Assembly (NCBI RefSeq): GCF_000350225.1
Contig: NW_005178811.1
Location: 62,001-126,000 of the forward strand
Length of the DNA stretch: 64,000 bases
Direction of reading: 5' to 3'
Origin: Chondrus crispus
Taxonomy: Eukaryota > Rhodophyta > Florideophyceae > Gigartinales > Gigartinaceae
Shown one piece after another: positions 29,260 through 42,124 of this stretch (position 1 is its first letter; every line of letters starts with the position of its first letter). A program made the translations under genes and the position numbers. The notes beneath the pieces are model-generated. The model saw nothing but the letters and a program-made list of their open reading frames with translations, had not been told where the DNA came from and searched no databases.

Positions 29260-31591
29260 ATGTCCGGCCACGCCGTCTATACGGTCGATTCCGCTCTCCC
29301 TGTCGACTCTGCTCCCTGCTCGCCATCCTCCGTGTTCCGTCTCGCACCTCCCTACGCGCGCGCAGGTCATTCCTCCTCCCCTTCTGGGGACGACGAATTC
29401 GTCGTCACTCCGTCACCCCTGCCCCCTTTCCGGCGCGCGATCCTGCGTGTGCCCTCCGGGCTGGTTCTCGTCATCACCGTACTACCCCCGTCGTGGGAGT
29501 CCGTCCTCGTTCATCCGGCCTCAGCTCGGTCGGCTCCCTCTCCCGTCCTTCCTCACGGGCTCGTCAACTCTGTCGGTCGCGTACTCGGTTCGCGCGTCCC
29601 GTGTCTCCCTATGTCGTCCCTCATCCCTTCTCGGGGCGGTCCCTCGCTCCCTCTGCCCCCGCCTGGCAGTGGATCGGACACGCCGGTTGTCTGCCCCTTG
29701 ACCACTGAGGACCCCACCTCCGTCGAGGAGGGAGGTGCATCCGGGCTACCTTCCGCCGGTGCCGATGCGTCGGCTCCCTCGCTATGGTGGCCTCCACGTC
29801 CTTTCCGGAAGTCCCGGGGGGGGTCGCGCCTCTACCGTGTCCGACGAGTTATGCCCCCCGCCTTCCATCCTCCCGCCGCCAGATGCTCGTCCGGTGACTG
29901 GGGCCTCGGTGCCGCTTCGACCTGAGTGTGTTGACGACGCGGTCGGCCCATCCGGTGGAGATCTCGTGACGGGGCCCCGCGGTGGCCCGTACCACCCCGG
30001 GGAGGGCTCGCAGGGGGCCTTTGGCAGCTGCCGGCATCCCGGTGCCCCGCGCGCTGCCCCCCGCCTCGACGAGGGCGGAGAGAGGGAGGCGTCCAACACC
30101 TCCACGAGGTGGCTGGGGGTGCCCTTGGAGCGGTCAATCCCGCTACCGCTCGGTCGCTTGACATACGCGTGGCGACGCCATGCGCGGGCGAGCGTCACTG
30201 TGGGCGAGCTGCTGTCACGGAAGTCCCTACGTCCTGGCCTTCTACGAATTCGGTCCATATACGAAGGAGGGCTGACCGAAGAGGCCTCCTTGGCGCTGGG
30301 TCGCCTCCTCGCCGAGGGCGGTGGCGCTCCTTACCAACTACCCGACGAGATTCCTAGTGATAGGACTTTCGCTTTTTGCGTGGAAGAGGTCGAGTATGTC
30401 GACCAGATGTCGGCGTACCTCTTCCACCGGGGCCCCCGTGGTCCCCCTCGCTTCATTCTCCTGGAGGTCACCGGGCTCTACGTCGGCCCCCGTCCGCGCA
30501 CTTGCTCTAAGGCGCGAGCGGCCCTCCAGAAGTCCGCATGTTCCCTCATGCGGATTCACCACATTGCCCTGGCGCCCAACGATTGGGCGACTTACCGGCA
30601 CCGCGGGGAAGAGGACGGGCGCGTGTTCCCGTCCGCCGCGTTCTCCCCGGGCTTGTCGAGAAGCGATTTCCCTGAGCTTCCGCCGGTCGTAGGGGAGTCG
30701 CTCCCCTCGTTGGGAGTTCACCCGTTACTCCCCTACGTCTTGAAGCACTTTGGCTTCGCCTGCGGTGACCCGAAGCACCCGGTTTTCGACTACCTCGCAT
30801 ACAACGTAGAGCCAGAATGGGCGTGGTGTCTCGGTAACGCCTTCATGAATGAGGTCTCTCTCCACGGGCGTGCTTTCGTGCAACCCGTGGGGGTACTGTC
30901 CTTCCATGGGCGAGTGGCGCTATCCCTTCCGGACGTTGCCATGCATCCTCTCGAGCGTGGCTCACCGTGTGTGGCCTGGTCGTACTCCTCGGTACTAGAC
31001 CTGATGCACCGCGCCGGTGCGGTGCCCGAACGTAATCGTCGTCCTTGGACGGACTACACGACAGGGACTCGGAGCCTCTTTCTCGCGTATGACCATCGGA
31101 GCGACTCCTTCGTGGCCCGTCCAAGCGTCCCCACCGCCGTCCCGTCCCGAGGCAAGGGAGGCGTCGGGTCTACGGCGCGCGAGGCGCGTCGGAAGCGGTA
31201 TCGTGACCTGGACGGCGAGCTTCCTGCAGTCGCGTTGGCCAGGGTGAGCGTGCCGTCGGGGCTTCCCCAGGCGGGTCAAGATACTGCGTCGGGGTCTCCG
31301 TTGCCCCCTCTGCCTTCTCTTGGCTCCGTCGGTTGCCTCGGTGCCCAACGGAACACCGCGTTGACCCTTGACCTAGCTCGCGACGAGCTCACCGCAATCC
31401 CCAGGTTGTCTCGCGCCCTGGGGAGTCTGTTCGATAGGGCTTGGACTGTAGAGGGACTACTCCGTACCCTCACGAGCTGGTATGTCGAACGTAGCAGCGA
31501 AGCGCGCCGTCTCGGGGCGGAACGACAGGCGTTTGCCGCAGAGCGTGACTCCCTCGCAGAGCAGCTCCGCGGCTCTCAGGATGAGCGCTGA
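29260..31591 (+). CDS. Antisense reading frames carried by the chromovirus, unknown product
   Basis: This part lies between the pol genes and the 3' LTR and reads opposite to the element. A first frame (29260-29925) begins with MSGHAVYTVDS and is rich in Ser, Pro and Arg. A second, overlapping frame runs to 31591, and its first ATG is at 29765, giving about 608 residues. The long frame has an ordered middle section (for example LLEVTGLYVGPRPRTCSKAR and YVLKHFGFACGDPKHPVFDY) and a charged coiled-coil-like C-terminus (ERSSEARRLGAERQAFAAER). I recognise no family. Antisense extra frames between pol and the 3' LTR are known in some plant gypsy lineages (Tat/Ogre and relatives). Whether this one is expressed is unknown; about one break or splice separates the two frames. 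Confidence 0.5.
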
Positions 31592-34083
31592 AGGTTCCAC
31601 AAGAGTCGTCTTCCCTACAGGCGAATGGTCTCCGGCGCGCGGCGGCCGATCGCGATAGATACCGCGGCGAGCGGGACGCCCTCAGGGCCGAACGTGTCGC
31701 CCCGTCGGCCGTGAGCCTTCCTGGCCCTGTGCCACGCCAGGGTCTTCGAGACCCTTACCAGAGTCGCGAGCTCGGCTCTTCGATGGCCGACGAACCCGCG
31801 ACTTCGGTCAACCCAGCTCGCGGGTGGACAACGCATGGCGTAGTCGCCCTTCCACCGCTTCACGAGACGGAGGCGGGTGTACCGTCGCACCCTAGCTACT
31901 GCCCCTCGAGCGGGCGAGCTTCCGGGCCGCCGGCGTTCCCCGACGGGACGGAGCGCTGATCGGTCGAGTCTATCGGCGCTCCCTGCGCGTCCTTTGTTAT
32001 CCTCCTTTCTCCGTAAAGCCCTTAAGGCATTTCCTGGTCCCCTTTTTCCGACATTCGGTAGTCGCCGTTTTCCTCCTTCGCCCTTACCGGAGCGGTATGC
32101 CGAAGAGTGGTCGGACTCTCCGCCCTCGTAACGAGGGCGGCCATACGCGCCCGCATGTACAAGGTGGCGCGTCGACGCGCGGAACCGGCTCCCTGACCCA
32201 CAGTATCTCGCCCGTACCGGGGGCCTTTGAATAAGGGAGTCGCACGGCTCCGCACTTTTGTTTCCTTTCTCGTTAATCATCGTTAACTAACCTCGGACGG
32301 GGTCTCTCCTCGTCGAGACAGGGGAGGTTGCGCCTAGCGACGTCGCTCCTACTCACCCCTCGATTCCGAGGGGAGGGGCGAGTAGAGAAGCTTGTCACGT
32401 TAGTTGCCTCGGGGTTCGCGGTCTCTCGCGCCCTTCGATGGGGGTGGTTTCTGCCGGACCCCCCCCCCATCCCGTGGCGTCCGGGTCATGCCGAACCCGC
32501 GTCACGGGGTCGCCCGTACCGGGGTCCCTTTCGGTTCCCATTCGGGGCGGGTTCGCGCACCTTCTGACGCCGTCTCGGGGCGTCTGGCGCCCCGCGGTCC
32601 CTCTTCGTGCTCGCTGGCAGGGGCCTTCCTCCTTGCTCGTCCGAAGGCGTTGACACTATTCGTTAGTATGATCATTCGCTCGTACCATCCGTTCCGGACG
32701 GAGTCGTACTATCCTTTCGCGGAATGCGTGGAGTTTTGGGGTATGGTCGCTCACGAGAGCGGCCATGTCCCCTCCTCGATGCTTCTCCTGACGGATCCGT
32801 GACGCCGTCTGTGTGGAGCGTGGCGGCGGCGCGGTCACGACTTCGGGGCGTTGGCGTTCCACGCTCTCGCGCTACCTCGGTCCCCGGCAGTCGGTCGTTC
32901 CGGTTCGTCCTTGCCGGGGCGACCTGTTCTCCGTATTCGACGGGGGTCGGCGCGGCGCACGTATAGCGCAATGGAGGGGTCAGTAGCGTCAGTGACCGTG
33001 AGTTGGCGTTCTCCGTCGCAGCTCGCAGGCAAGCGCAAGGGTAGCGTGCGCTCGTCGTCTCCTCTACCGTAGCATCCCGGCCCGTCGTCGCTCGCGGTAG
33101 CACGGCTCGGACCCGTCGCTCAACCCGTCCGCGGTCGGACGCGTGACGGGGAGACGGGGAGGGCGAGTCGTTCGGTCACCTTCGTGTGCGTGGGTGTCGA
33201 AATTGCGGGGCGCCCGCTCGATGCCGCGCCCCTGTCGAGCTCGCTCCTTCCTCCCTTCTGGTGAGGGGGCGAACGTGTGTACCTTCACGCGAGTATTTGT
33301 TGTACCGTCGGGCAGCGTCGTCCGGTTTCGCTCTTGCTTGGCACATGGCGCACAGTACCCCTGTGTGCTATGCACGTGCGGGTGTAATTGCCCCTGTTAA
33401 TTTTCCGTTATTTTTGGGGGCCGGCGGCGGGGTAATTTAAGGCTGACGCGAGCCGGTGTTGCTGCGTAGCGTGCCGCTCCGGTGTTGCTCGTTCTCATTC
33501 CCCGTAATTTCCCTTATTTTGGTGTATGTCCCGGCGGCGGTTTTGAAGTGTCTGGCGCGTTTTCTCGCACACTACCCAGGGGTGGTTATGCATACGGATG
33601 GGGTCATGATCCGATTGTACGTTCGTTTATCGTGCGGATTGAGGGCTCGACATGAGCCTCCCCCTTCTTGGGTACCCTGACCTTAGAGGAGGGCATTTTG
33701 GTCGCTTCCTCCGCCCGCCAAAGGGCTCCCGTGGCTCCGCTAGTGCTCGCCTCTTTCGTCGGTCGTGTCCTCGCCGCGGCTGCCGGACTTAACGGAACGG
33801 CCGGCAATCCTGTTCGGGGAGGGGGGTCGACCGACGTTCCCGCTCCGAACGGGGTTTTGCGGTCCTCGTAATGTCGGTCATTACGAGGGCTGAACATTTT
33901 TTTCAGGCAGTTCGTACTGTCCTGTTCTTATGTCTCGCGTCCCTGACGTCCGAGAAGTCAAGACGACTTGACTTGAACACGTCCCCGGCTGTGATCCTCC
34001 GATAGGGTCCGCCGACTTCCCCTTTTTGTCTGTTCGTGCAGGCTGGGGTTAATCCGCGAAGGAGCGGTTGAGGGCCCCCCCCC
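31592..34083. other. Non-coding GC-rich part of the chromovirus
   Basis: About 2.5 kb between the antisense frame and the end of pol, with no coding pattern that I trust. At its border with pol (34073-34087) is a second purine tract (GGGCCCCCCCCCTTAA on the plus strand) and about 35 bp that closely match the sequence beside the 3' LTR (29201-29238). Confidence 0.5.
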
Positions 34084-35907
34084 TTAAGCGTGAACGTCCG
34101 CGTTCACGGTTTGGGTGAGGTCTCTGCCGGTACGTCTCCGGAGGCATTGGGCGTAACGAGACACCAACTCCTCCGGGACGTGAGTCCGCGCAGTCCAAGT
34201 GGGCGCGTCGTAATCCGCCCACTTGATGAGGAACTCCGTAGTTCCGTCTTCCATAACTCGATGTCTCAGTAGCTGTTCGACGGCATACTGCGTTCCCGCG
34301 GTGACCTTATCGGCGAGGTCCCGCGGGGTCGTCGTACTCGCTCGTGGCGCGTCTATCGGAGGCGGCGCGTATACGCAGCGGTCGGCGGAAACTCGCTCGG
34401 TGACCCCATCACGATCGATCGTGATGGTTCGGCGGTCATTGGCGAGCACGCGGTAGGGTCCGACCGCGGGCGAGGCGAGCTTGTTCGATGTCTTAGCCCC
34501 ATCGGTGGGGTTGAGATATACGTATTCTCCGGGACGGAGCCGGGAATTAATACGTCGTATGCGTTTATCGAAGTCGCGCTTGTAGCGAGCCTGCGTCCGA
34601 CGCAGGCTCCCGTAGGCCTTCTGGATAGTCGCATCCAAGGTCTTGAGGAACTCGGCACGTTGTTTCCCCTTATCGGAAGGGGGCGCGTCGCCGTCCGCCC
34701 GTCGGAGAGAGAACTCCGGCGGTGGCCTGCTGAGCACGAGCTCAAACGGCGTGGTGCGTGTGGTGCGATGTACGTGGGAGTTGTACGCATACGTAAGCGG
34801 CCCCACGTACACATCCCAGTCGTCCTGGTGTTCACCCACGTAGTTCCGCAGCATCGAGGCGATTGTTCGGTTATAACGCTCGACTTGCCCGTTCGTCTGG
34901 GGATGGTACGCCGAAGTGTACAAATTCGTTATCCCCAGAACGCGGCACGTGCTGTGGAAGAACTTGGCATTAAACTGAGGGCCTTTGTCCGAAAGCAACG
35001 TGCGAGGGACGCCATACTTGAACACCCACGAGTCGCAGAACGCAACTGCGACCGTGTGCGCTGTTATCGTGCGGAGCGCAACGACTTGCGTTAGCTTACT
35101 GAAGCGGTCCGTAATCACGAGCAGGAACCGTTTTCCTGTCTTCGTCTTGGGGAGCGGCCCCAAGATGTCGATCGCGAGGCTCTCGAGGGGCCTCGTAGCT
35201 GGAAACAATCTCAATCGGTTGAGATGTTTCCTCAGCTTCACCCGGTTCATCGCGCAGGTTCGACACCCTCGCACCGTGGCTGCGACGTCTGCAGCCAGGT
35301 GGGGCCAGTAGTACTCGCGTCGAAGTGCGTAGTACATACGGTTCTGGCCCGGGTGCCCCGCGATGGCCGGGTTGTGGCACAGGCGAAGGAGCCTGGCGCG
35401 GAGCGTCCGAGGTACCACGACCTGAACGATATCAGGGTCGAAGGGGTGTCTCCGCTTCAGCACCCCTTGGTGGTCCTCAAAGAACGCGGAGTCCCGGGAC
35501 TCTGACTGTCGTGCCAAAACGGTTTGGCAGAAGTCATCCACGCGTTGCTCCTCGGCTATCTCCTCTATCGTAAGAGGGGCCGGAAGGTCGTCCTGCGGTG
35601 GGGCGACCGGGGAGTCGAGCGCGCCAGCCTCGGGGTCTTCGGCGCGCTGGATGTCGGTGGCGTCGAACTCGTCGTTCTCCTCCCAAAACGAATTGGGTCC
35701 TTGGAGAGCGGGGGCTTCGTCGTCACCTCGCGGTTCGTCGCGCGTCCGTGTGCGCGACCTTGTTCGGGCTTCGGCTTGATTCCGTGTCGTTACGAAGACA
35801 TGGACGGCCTGATGATCACAGCTCGCGGTACAAGCGTGGTCCGCGAGCTCGTTCGATACGTCTCGAACTGTCGTGCCCCCGTCGAAAGTGGGGATGTCGT
35901 CATCCAC
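34084..35907 (-). other. Integrase with chromodomain, part of the chromovirus
   Basis: The HHCC zinc-binding region (HNPAIAGHPGQ, then CRTCAMNRV) precedes the catalytic core (LAIDILGPLPKTKTGKRFLL). An internal GPY/F-like region follows. A C-terminal chromodomain (RHRVMEDGTTEFLIKWADYD, about 40 residues from the end) places the element in the chromoviruses, whose integrases target chromatin. The part is 607 residues long and continuous. Confidence 0.88.
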
Positions 35908-37814
35908 TCGACGGTGGAGCGAAGGTCATCGGCGACCTTCGGCGACATGAGGCCTGACAGGGCATCGGGCACCTGGTGCACGCGCCCGGGGCGGTACTGA
36001 ATGGTGAAATCGTATTCAGCCAGACGTAGCCGCCACCGGGTGAGTCTTCCGGAACTCTCGGTGAGGGACATGAGCCATCGGAGGGCGTCATGGTCCGTCC
36101 GTACGGTGAACTTCGTGCCTTCTACGTACGGCCGTAGTGTGCGGACGGCCCACACTACGGCGAAGCACTCGCGTTCGGTAGCGCTGTAGTTGCGCTCACT
36201 ATCGGACAGTGAGTACGACCAATACCCCACGGGGCGCCAGTCGTTCGGCTCTTCGTGCTCCTGAAGTAAGGTGCAGCCGAGTTGGTAGGCACTCGCGTCG
36301 GTGTCTATCATGTACGGACGACTGTGCCGGGGCAACGCGAGGATCGGCGGAGCGATCATGGACTTTTTAAGGTTCTCGAACGCCTGAATTTGCAGCTCCG
36401 TGGGGTTGTAGAAATCGGGATCCGAATCCTTGCGCGTCATGTCGGTCAGAGGACGCGCAATCTTAGCGAACCCCTTAACGAATCGGCGGTATACGTTACA
36501 CGCCCCGAGGAACGAGCGCACTTGCGTCAACGTCCTCGTGAACGTGAACGTCTTGAAAGCGTCGGCCGCCGTATCGGCCACGCTCAACTTGCCTGGGGAG
36601 ATGACGTGCCCCAGGTAGTGCACCTTCGGTCGGAAGAAGCTGCACTTCTTGAGCTTAAGGGAGATACCGGAACTCCGCAGTAAGCTCAAGACGGTATCAA
36701 GATGCCTCGCGTGTTCTCCGTGCGTACGGGAGAAAACGATCACGTCGTCGAGATAGACGAGGCATATTTGCCAGCGGACTCCGGAGAGTATTATGTAGAG
36801 CGCACGTTGGAAGGTGGCCGGTGCCCCTTTGAGTCCAAACGGCATGCGCAAGTGGCGAAACGTGCCCATGTGCGTCGTAAACGTGGTCTTATCCCGGTCT
36901 TCCGGAGAGACCGGGATCTGCCAATAACCGGAATTGCAGTCCAGCGTGGTGAAAACGGCTGCATCTCCTAACGAGTCGATGCAGTCGTCCATCCGTGGCA
37001 GCGGATACGAATCCGCTGCCGTCTTCGCGTTGAGACGCCGGTAGTCTACGCAGAACCGAAGAGAGCCGTCTTTCTTCGGTACGAGCACCACCGGGGACGC
37101 CCACTCGGTGCTCGCGGGTTCGATAACCCCTGCGTTCAACATGTTGTTGACCTCCTTCGCAACCATTTCGCGCATGGCCGGGCCCTTCCGATAGGGCATA
37201 GAACGAATCGGTTTCGTTCCCGGTTCGAGGGGGATGCGGTGCTCCGTGGCTTGGATCGTTCCAAGCGCACCGCTCCACAAACTCGAGTGCTTACGGAGCA
37301 TCTCGAGCACGTGGCCACGGAGCTTGTCATCATCGATGTATGACAGGTCGATCTCTTTTTCCCAATCCATCGGTGGATTTTCGGGAGCCTTTTGCTGGGG
37401 GAGTACAGTACCCCTCGCCGTCGGTTGGCCTAAAGGTGACCGTTCGACCGGGTCGACCCCCCTGCCCCCGACGGTGGTCTTATCGTCGGAGTTGGATCGG
37501 CCAACTCCTACCCCACCGACTTGATCGGTCGAGTCGGTCAGGTGTAGCGCGTGCGCGATCCCCTCGGCGACCTTACGTTCGGGAGTGAGGATCGCGAGGG
37601 GGTTGCGCTTCGCGTATCCCACGACGGTGTGCTTCGGAAGCCTCCTTTCTCGTCGTGAGAAATTCGCGACGATGACGTCGAAGGTCTGATTCGGTAGGAC
37701 CTCCGCGGCGCCATTCGTCAGCCTCACTCCATGTCGGTGTTGGAGTGAGGGCTTGGGTTCCAGGAACACGAGGCCCCTCCCCGCGGTTGTCACACGCACG
37801 CGGGCTTGTGACAT
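35790..37814 (-). other. Reverse transcriptase-RNase H, part of the chromovirus
   Basis: It has canonical Ty3-type motifs: RMPFGLKGAPATFQRAL, YLDDVIVFSRTHGEH with the YxDD active site, and an RNase H stretch with IDTDASAYQLGCTLLQE and FTVRTDHDALRWLM. The part is 674 residues long and continuous; it overlaps the integrase part in another frame. Confidence 0.9.
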
Positions 37815-38802
37815 CGCGGGGATGGTAACCGAGCGGGCGATTCGGATCGCTTGCGGGGCCTCCTCGCGTACGTCTGGCCGACCCGTGTGTCACCCGTGTC
37901 GCCTGGTAGGGGGAGTCGACTCCCCCTTTCCGTCAACGATGGCGACGGAACCGCCTTGGCGTAGCTCCATTCGTTGAGCTTCGATGTCGATACATCGCAC
38001 GTGCGTATCGATGAAGGCCGTGCCGAGAAGGACCGGCACGGCGAGCTGGTCCGCGACTACGAACGGAATTCGGAACACCGTGTTCCTCAACCGCACAGCC
38101 AGACGGACGACGGCCGAGAGCTTGAGGGGGTTGCTATTCGCGCCTGCCAATCGTGGCAGAGGTGCGTCGTGCACGACGTAACGCGTCCAATCGGGGGGAA
38201 GGTCGGCCTTCCTCACCAGATTATACCCGGAGCACGTATCAACAGCGATCGTGCGGGGTTTAAATGCATTTCCCTCTGTGGCTATCGAGCCGAGGACGTT
38301 GTAGATCTTCGACGTCAGAAGGCAAATGACGCCGTCGACAACCTTCGGGGCGACCTTATCGGTGAGGTCGTTCCGCCGGGGCCTTCGATTTCGGTGCTGG
38401 CCCCGCTTGCGTTTCCTTCTCCCCCTTCCTTGGGGCGTCCGCGGACCGGTGACGCCCCTCGGATTACTCGAGTCCGTACGACACGGACCTTTCTCCGGCG
38501 ACCTTGGGCTCGCAGGAGTCAGGGGGCGACCGAATCTTTTCGGTCGTCGTTGCCCCTGGCGCCATCGTTACGCCACACCGGGACGTCGGCTGTCCCGGTG
38601 TATTGTTCCCCTAACGTCGGGCCTTCGGAGGCCTCGACGTTTGCTCCCTCCTGTATCGGCATTGTAGGGGTTCCCGTGCTCGCCTCCGGTAGCGGAAGAT
38701 GTATTATCGGACAATACCCCCCGTGTCTTTGGCGAGCACGCGGGGTCGGGTCTAGTTCGTGGGGAAAAGACGGCTCACGCGACCGCGTGTACGTAACCGT
38801 CT

Positions 38803-41373
38803 TTACCCTTTTTTCGAACTACCCGTGCTATCGGAGCTAACTTCCTGGCTATCGACGGCCAGGTCCTCTTCCGGTAGCCGGTCGCGTGGGTCGGGACGAT
38901 TCCCCCACTGCGGCTCGGCGGCCTTGGCGAAGTACTCCGGTACTTCCGGGCCTTGACCTGCGGCGTCCGGTCGTCGCAGGATATGGGGGACGAAGCGAGT
39001 CGGCTCTCCTTCGTGACCCTCCGTGGGTAGAGGGTACGGGTCCTCTACCCAGTCTTGCAGGTACATTATCGCATTTTGTACCTGTTGGGGTAACCGGGAA
39101 CGGTCTCGGTCCCCTCTTTCCCCTTGTCGGGGGTACCTTGTGTCCGCCTGGCGATAGGCGGGTCGATCCCGACGATCGACTTCGTTACGACGGTACCCGC
39201 CTCCACGGGGGGCGAAGCGTGCGCCCCCACCCGTTCGGTTCGGGAAGCCTTGACGCGGGGAACGGCCCTCGCCCGCCGCTTGCCGGAGGAGATTACGCGC
39301 ACCGGGGCGCGTCTCCATCTGGTAGCGGTAGTTCCTGTACGCCGTGAACATCCGTTGTTCCGGCGACAGGAACGGGCACGCGTACATGGCATGCCCGTAC
39401 GTACGGCATAGCCAGCACACGTACGCGCTGCCGTCCGTTGAGGCGAATGTCGCCGCGTGCCGCGCCTCCTCATCGGTGAGGAGGGGCACGCGAGGCGCTT
39501 CGCCTCCTGCACCTCGGCTCGATATGTCGAGCTCTGCGACCCGGTGGTTTGTACCCCTTGCCACCGTTGGAGTGGCCGCGAAGGCGGTCGCGTAACTCGA
39601 TGTCGTTCCGGTCGACATCGGTGAAGGGGTTCGTGCCCCCCCGGGCCCTGCTCCTTGCGTAATGAAGACAGGGTCGGCCTGCCACTCATCCTCCCCGATA
39701 TGGAGGGTCGAGGCGGGCGAACTTGTCGCGGCGGACTTCGTAGTCCTGCCAGACTTCCCTGCCGGTTTCGAATCCGGCAGAGGTGAACCGCGCCGGGCGC
39801 GGTACGTTGTACCTTCCGCCGTGGCGATACGGCGGATGGTCGGAAGATCGGTCTTCTGACTGCCTGGCAGCCTTTGCACAGTTTCGGATACTGCGGCACG
39901 GGTTGCCGGTGCAAGTCCCCGCACGAAGTAGTGCGCGAGGGACTGTTCGGAGAAGACTGCCGTGCATCGGAACGCGGCAGTCTCGAGTCGGTCAGCAAAC
40001 GTGCTTTCCGTCTCATGCGATTGCTGTCGCGCCGTAGCGACAGCGTCGTACGCTTCACCTAACACGTCGTCCGTGAGGTAGCGTTTTAAGAATTGATTCA
40101 CGAGCCCCGGCCAGCTCACGTCGTCGTGGAGCTGGCCGGCGCGGAGGCCAGGCATCGTATAACTCGTATACAGGCGCTCCGCGTCGCGCTCGAGGAAGTG
40201 CGCGAGGACTCGTACCGCGACACCTTCGGTCAGGTGTTGCGAGTTGAAGGTGATTCGGATATCCTTCAAGAACGGCAGCAGCTGGATCGGGTCGGTACCG
40301 TCGAAGCTGCGCATCGTGGGACGGATCCCACGACAGCGTTGGACGTACTTTGCGATCCGTCCCGCGTCACCCGAGGTAACGAGCCTCGAGGTGTTGTCCA
40401 AGCGGTACATACGATAGTCAGCAACGGCGCTGAACTCTTCGATCATCGTATGTACCGGCTCGAGCCCGGGTTCAGCGGGACCCAGCGTGCCGAAGGAGGT
40501 AACCGGTAGCGTACGGACGTCTACCGGACCTGGATGCTCGGCGTAACTCGCCGGCGGGTAGCCGCCCCAGCGGGGATCGACGGAGAACATCGGTCCTCCG
40601 GATCCGCGGGCGGCTCCTCCACGGTCCTTTTCGTCCGCGTACGATACGCGGTCCACTTGCCGCCTACTTCCGGCGATAGGCGGCAAGGCTTGGGTCTCAG
40701 ACGCGAGGTTCGCGTCTATCGGAGGACGGCTTCCTTCTGCAGTCCGACTGGTAGCGGCACCAGTCGGACGCCAACCCTCGGGGGCGGCGGCGCTCGGAGG
40801 TACGGTACCACCGGGCCCTCTCGGGAGGGCACCGGGTAGCCCTTCGGCCATGGTACGTTCCATGTCACGAGCACGCCGACGAGTGGCGTCGAGCTCAGCG
40901 GAGAGGTGCGCGAACGCACCCAATTGCTCTGCAGACGGAGAGGTTCGGTCCTCGAGTCGTCTCACCGAGGTCGGCCTCTCAGGGCGACCTTGCCCGGACG
41001 GTCCGGGCGAGACGAAACGGGAGTCTTCGACGAGCACGATCCGCGAGTGTAACTCGTCGATCAGTGCTCGGAGATTCTCTAAGGACTGCGTCACTCTATC
41101 GAACCTCCCTTCACGCAGGGAGCGGAGTTCGGCCATACATCGAGTGTATACATGGTCCGATACATCGATCCGAAGGGAAGTACGGACTTCCTCGATGTAT
41201 TCGGCTATGCGTTCGAACATCGCCGCCGCTCTTTCCTCGGAGGATCCGAGCGACGGTTCGCGGTCACGAGGACCTGCGTCGCCGTCGCCCGACGGGGCGG
41301 ATGGGGACTGCACAGCGGCCGGACTCAGATCCGCCGCTTCGGAGCGGATCGAGGGCTCAAACTCTTGGCTCAT
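38803..41373 (-). other. Gag region of the chromovirus
   Basis: An 856-residue continuous frame. The N-terminal 250 residues are low-complexity, followed by a capsid-like helical region (LLPFLKDIRITFNSQHLTEG, then HFLERDAERLY) and one CCHC-type knuckle (CWLCRTYGHAMYACPF). It is a homologue of the gag in the truncated forward element. Confidence 0.87.
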
Positions 41374-41453
41374 CTCGACGCGATCGGTTCGCGGAGGGAA
41401 GCGGAAGTCTTCTCGGAGATCGGACTCCAGGGTCTTCTAGGTCGGGAGACCAC

Positions 41454-42124
41454 TGTAGCATAAACACCCCCAGCGATAGGGGTGTATGCGCAGTTCGACC
41501 GAGACCCCGTCCGATCGGGAAGACGGGGGTGAAGCAGGACACCAGCTAACGGCACCGGGCAGCGGGCCCGGGTAGCGTGGTAGAGCGGGAACGGGGAGGA
41601 CGCCGGTACGCGCGAGCGGTTCGACGCCTCGACGCCCCGGCGCGGTACTGGGTAACGATCCAGTACCGACGGGCGGAGGCGGAGCCGACTCGTGGGCGTA
41701 CCGCGCGCGTCCTCAACCCGCGCTCGGTGCCGCTCTAAGGTAGTTAGCGAGCGCTACCTTAGAATAAGCGGGAAGTCGGACCTTGACGGCCGGTGGGTGA
41801 CAAGTCCGTGCTTGTCCTCCTCTCCCGCCGCCGGTCCGCTCCATATTTAATGTACATAATAACCTATCATAATAGTACAGTACCGATGTACTGTAGCGAC
41901 GTACTGTAGCGGTCGGTCGACACTGTAATACTGTCAGCCATCGGGGCTGACAGTGCACGTGTGTGTGCGCGCTCTTCGGTCCCGCGCGTACACGTGTCCA
42001 CGTGCGCCCCCTGTACTCGGGGGTACACGTGGTGGTACTGTAGAGCATCGAGCTCTACAGTAACCGATCCGATTCTGAGTTGATCTAATCTAAAATAAAG
42101 CCCCAGGGGGGGGGTTATACTACA
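41454..42124 (-). repeat. 5' LTR of the chromovirus
   Basis: 671 bp, matching the 28529-29199 copy except for about ten positions. Two hairpins are obvious: CTGTCAGCC/GGCTGACAG (41931-41953) and CTGTAGAGC/GCTCTACAG (42038-42060). The far edge abuts copia coding sequence directly. Confidence 0.9.

Larger units (their letters stand above)
28529..42124 (-). mobile_element. Ty3/gypsy chromovirus, 13.6 kb, nearly whole
   Basis: Two 671-bp LTRs in the same (reverse) orientation bound a 12.25-kb interior. In element order the parts are gag (41373-38803, zinc knuckle CWLCRTYGHAMYACPF), protease region (about 38216-37890, VPVLLGTAFIDTHV), reverse transcriptase and RNase H (37814-35790, with YLDDVIVFS), and integrase with a chromodomain (35907-34084). 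A 4.9-kb extra region then leads to the 3' LTR. The LTRs differ at only about ten positions by eye, so insertion was recent. The coding region looks nearly whole, with about two breaks. No target duplication is visible: the left flank ends GGGCC and the right flank starts AATAT. Confidence 0.88.

Noticed and set aside
31615-32280. 221-codon minus-strand frame in the chromovirus tail
   Set aside because: GC-rich Arg/Gly/Ala composition without ordered segments; probably chance.
39066-40058. 330-codon frame overlapping the chromovirus gag
   Set aside because: Shadow frame on the same strand of a well-supported gag; Arg/Ser/Pro-rich as expected from a shifted frame.
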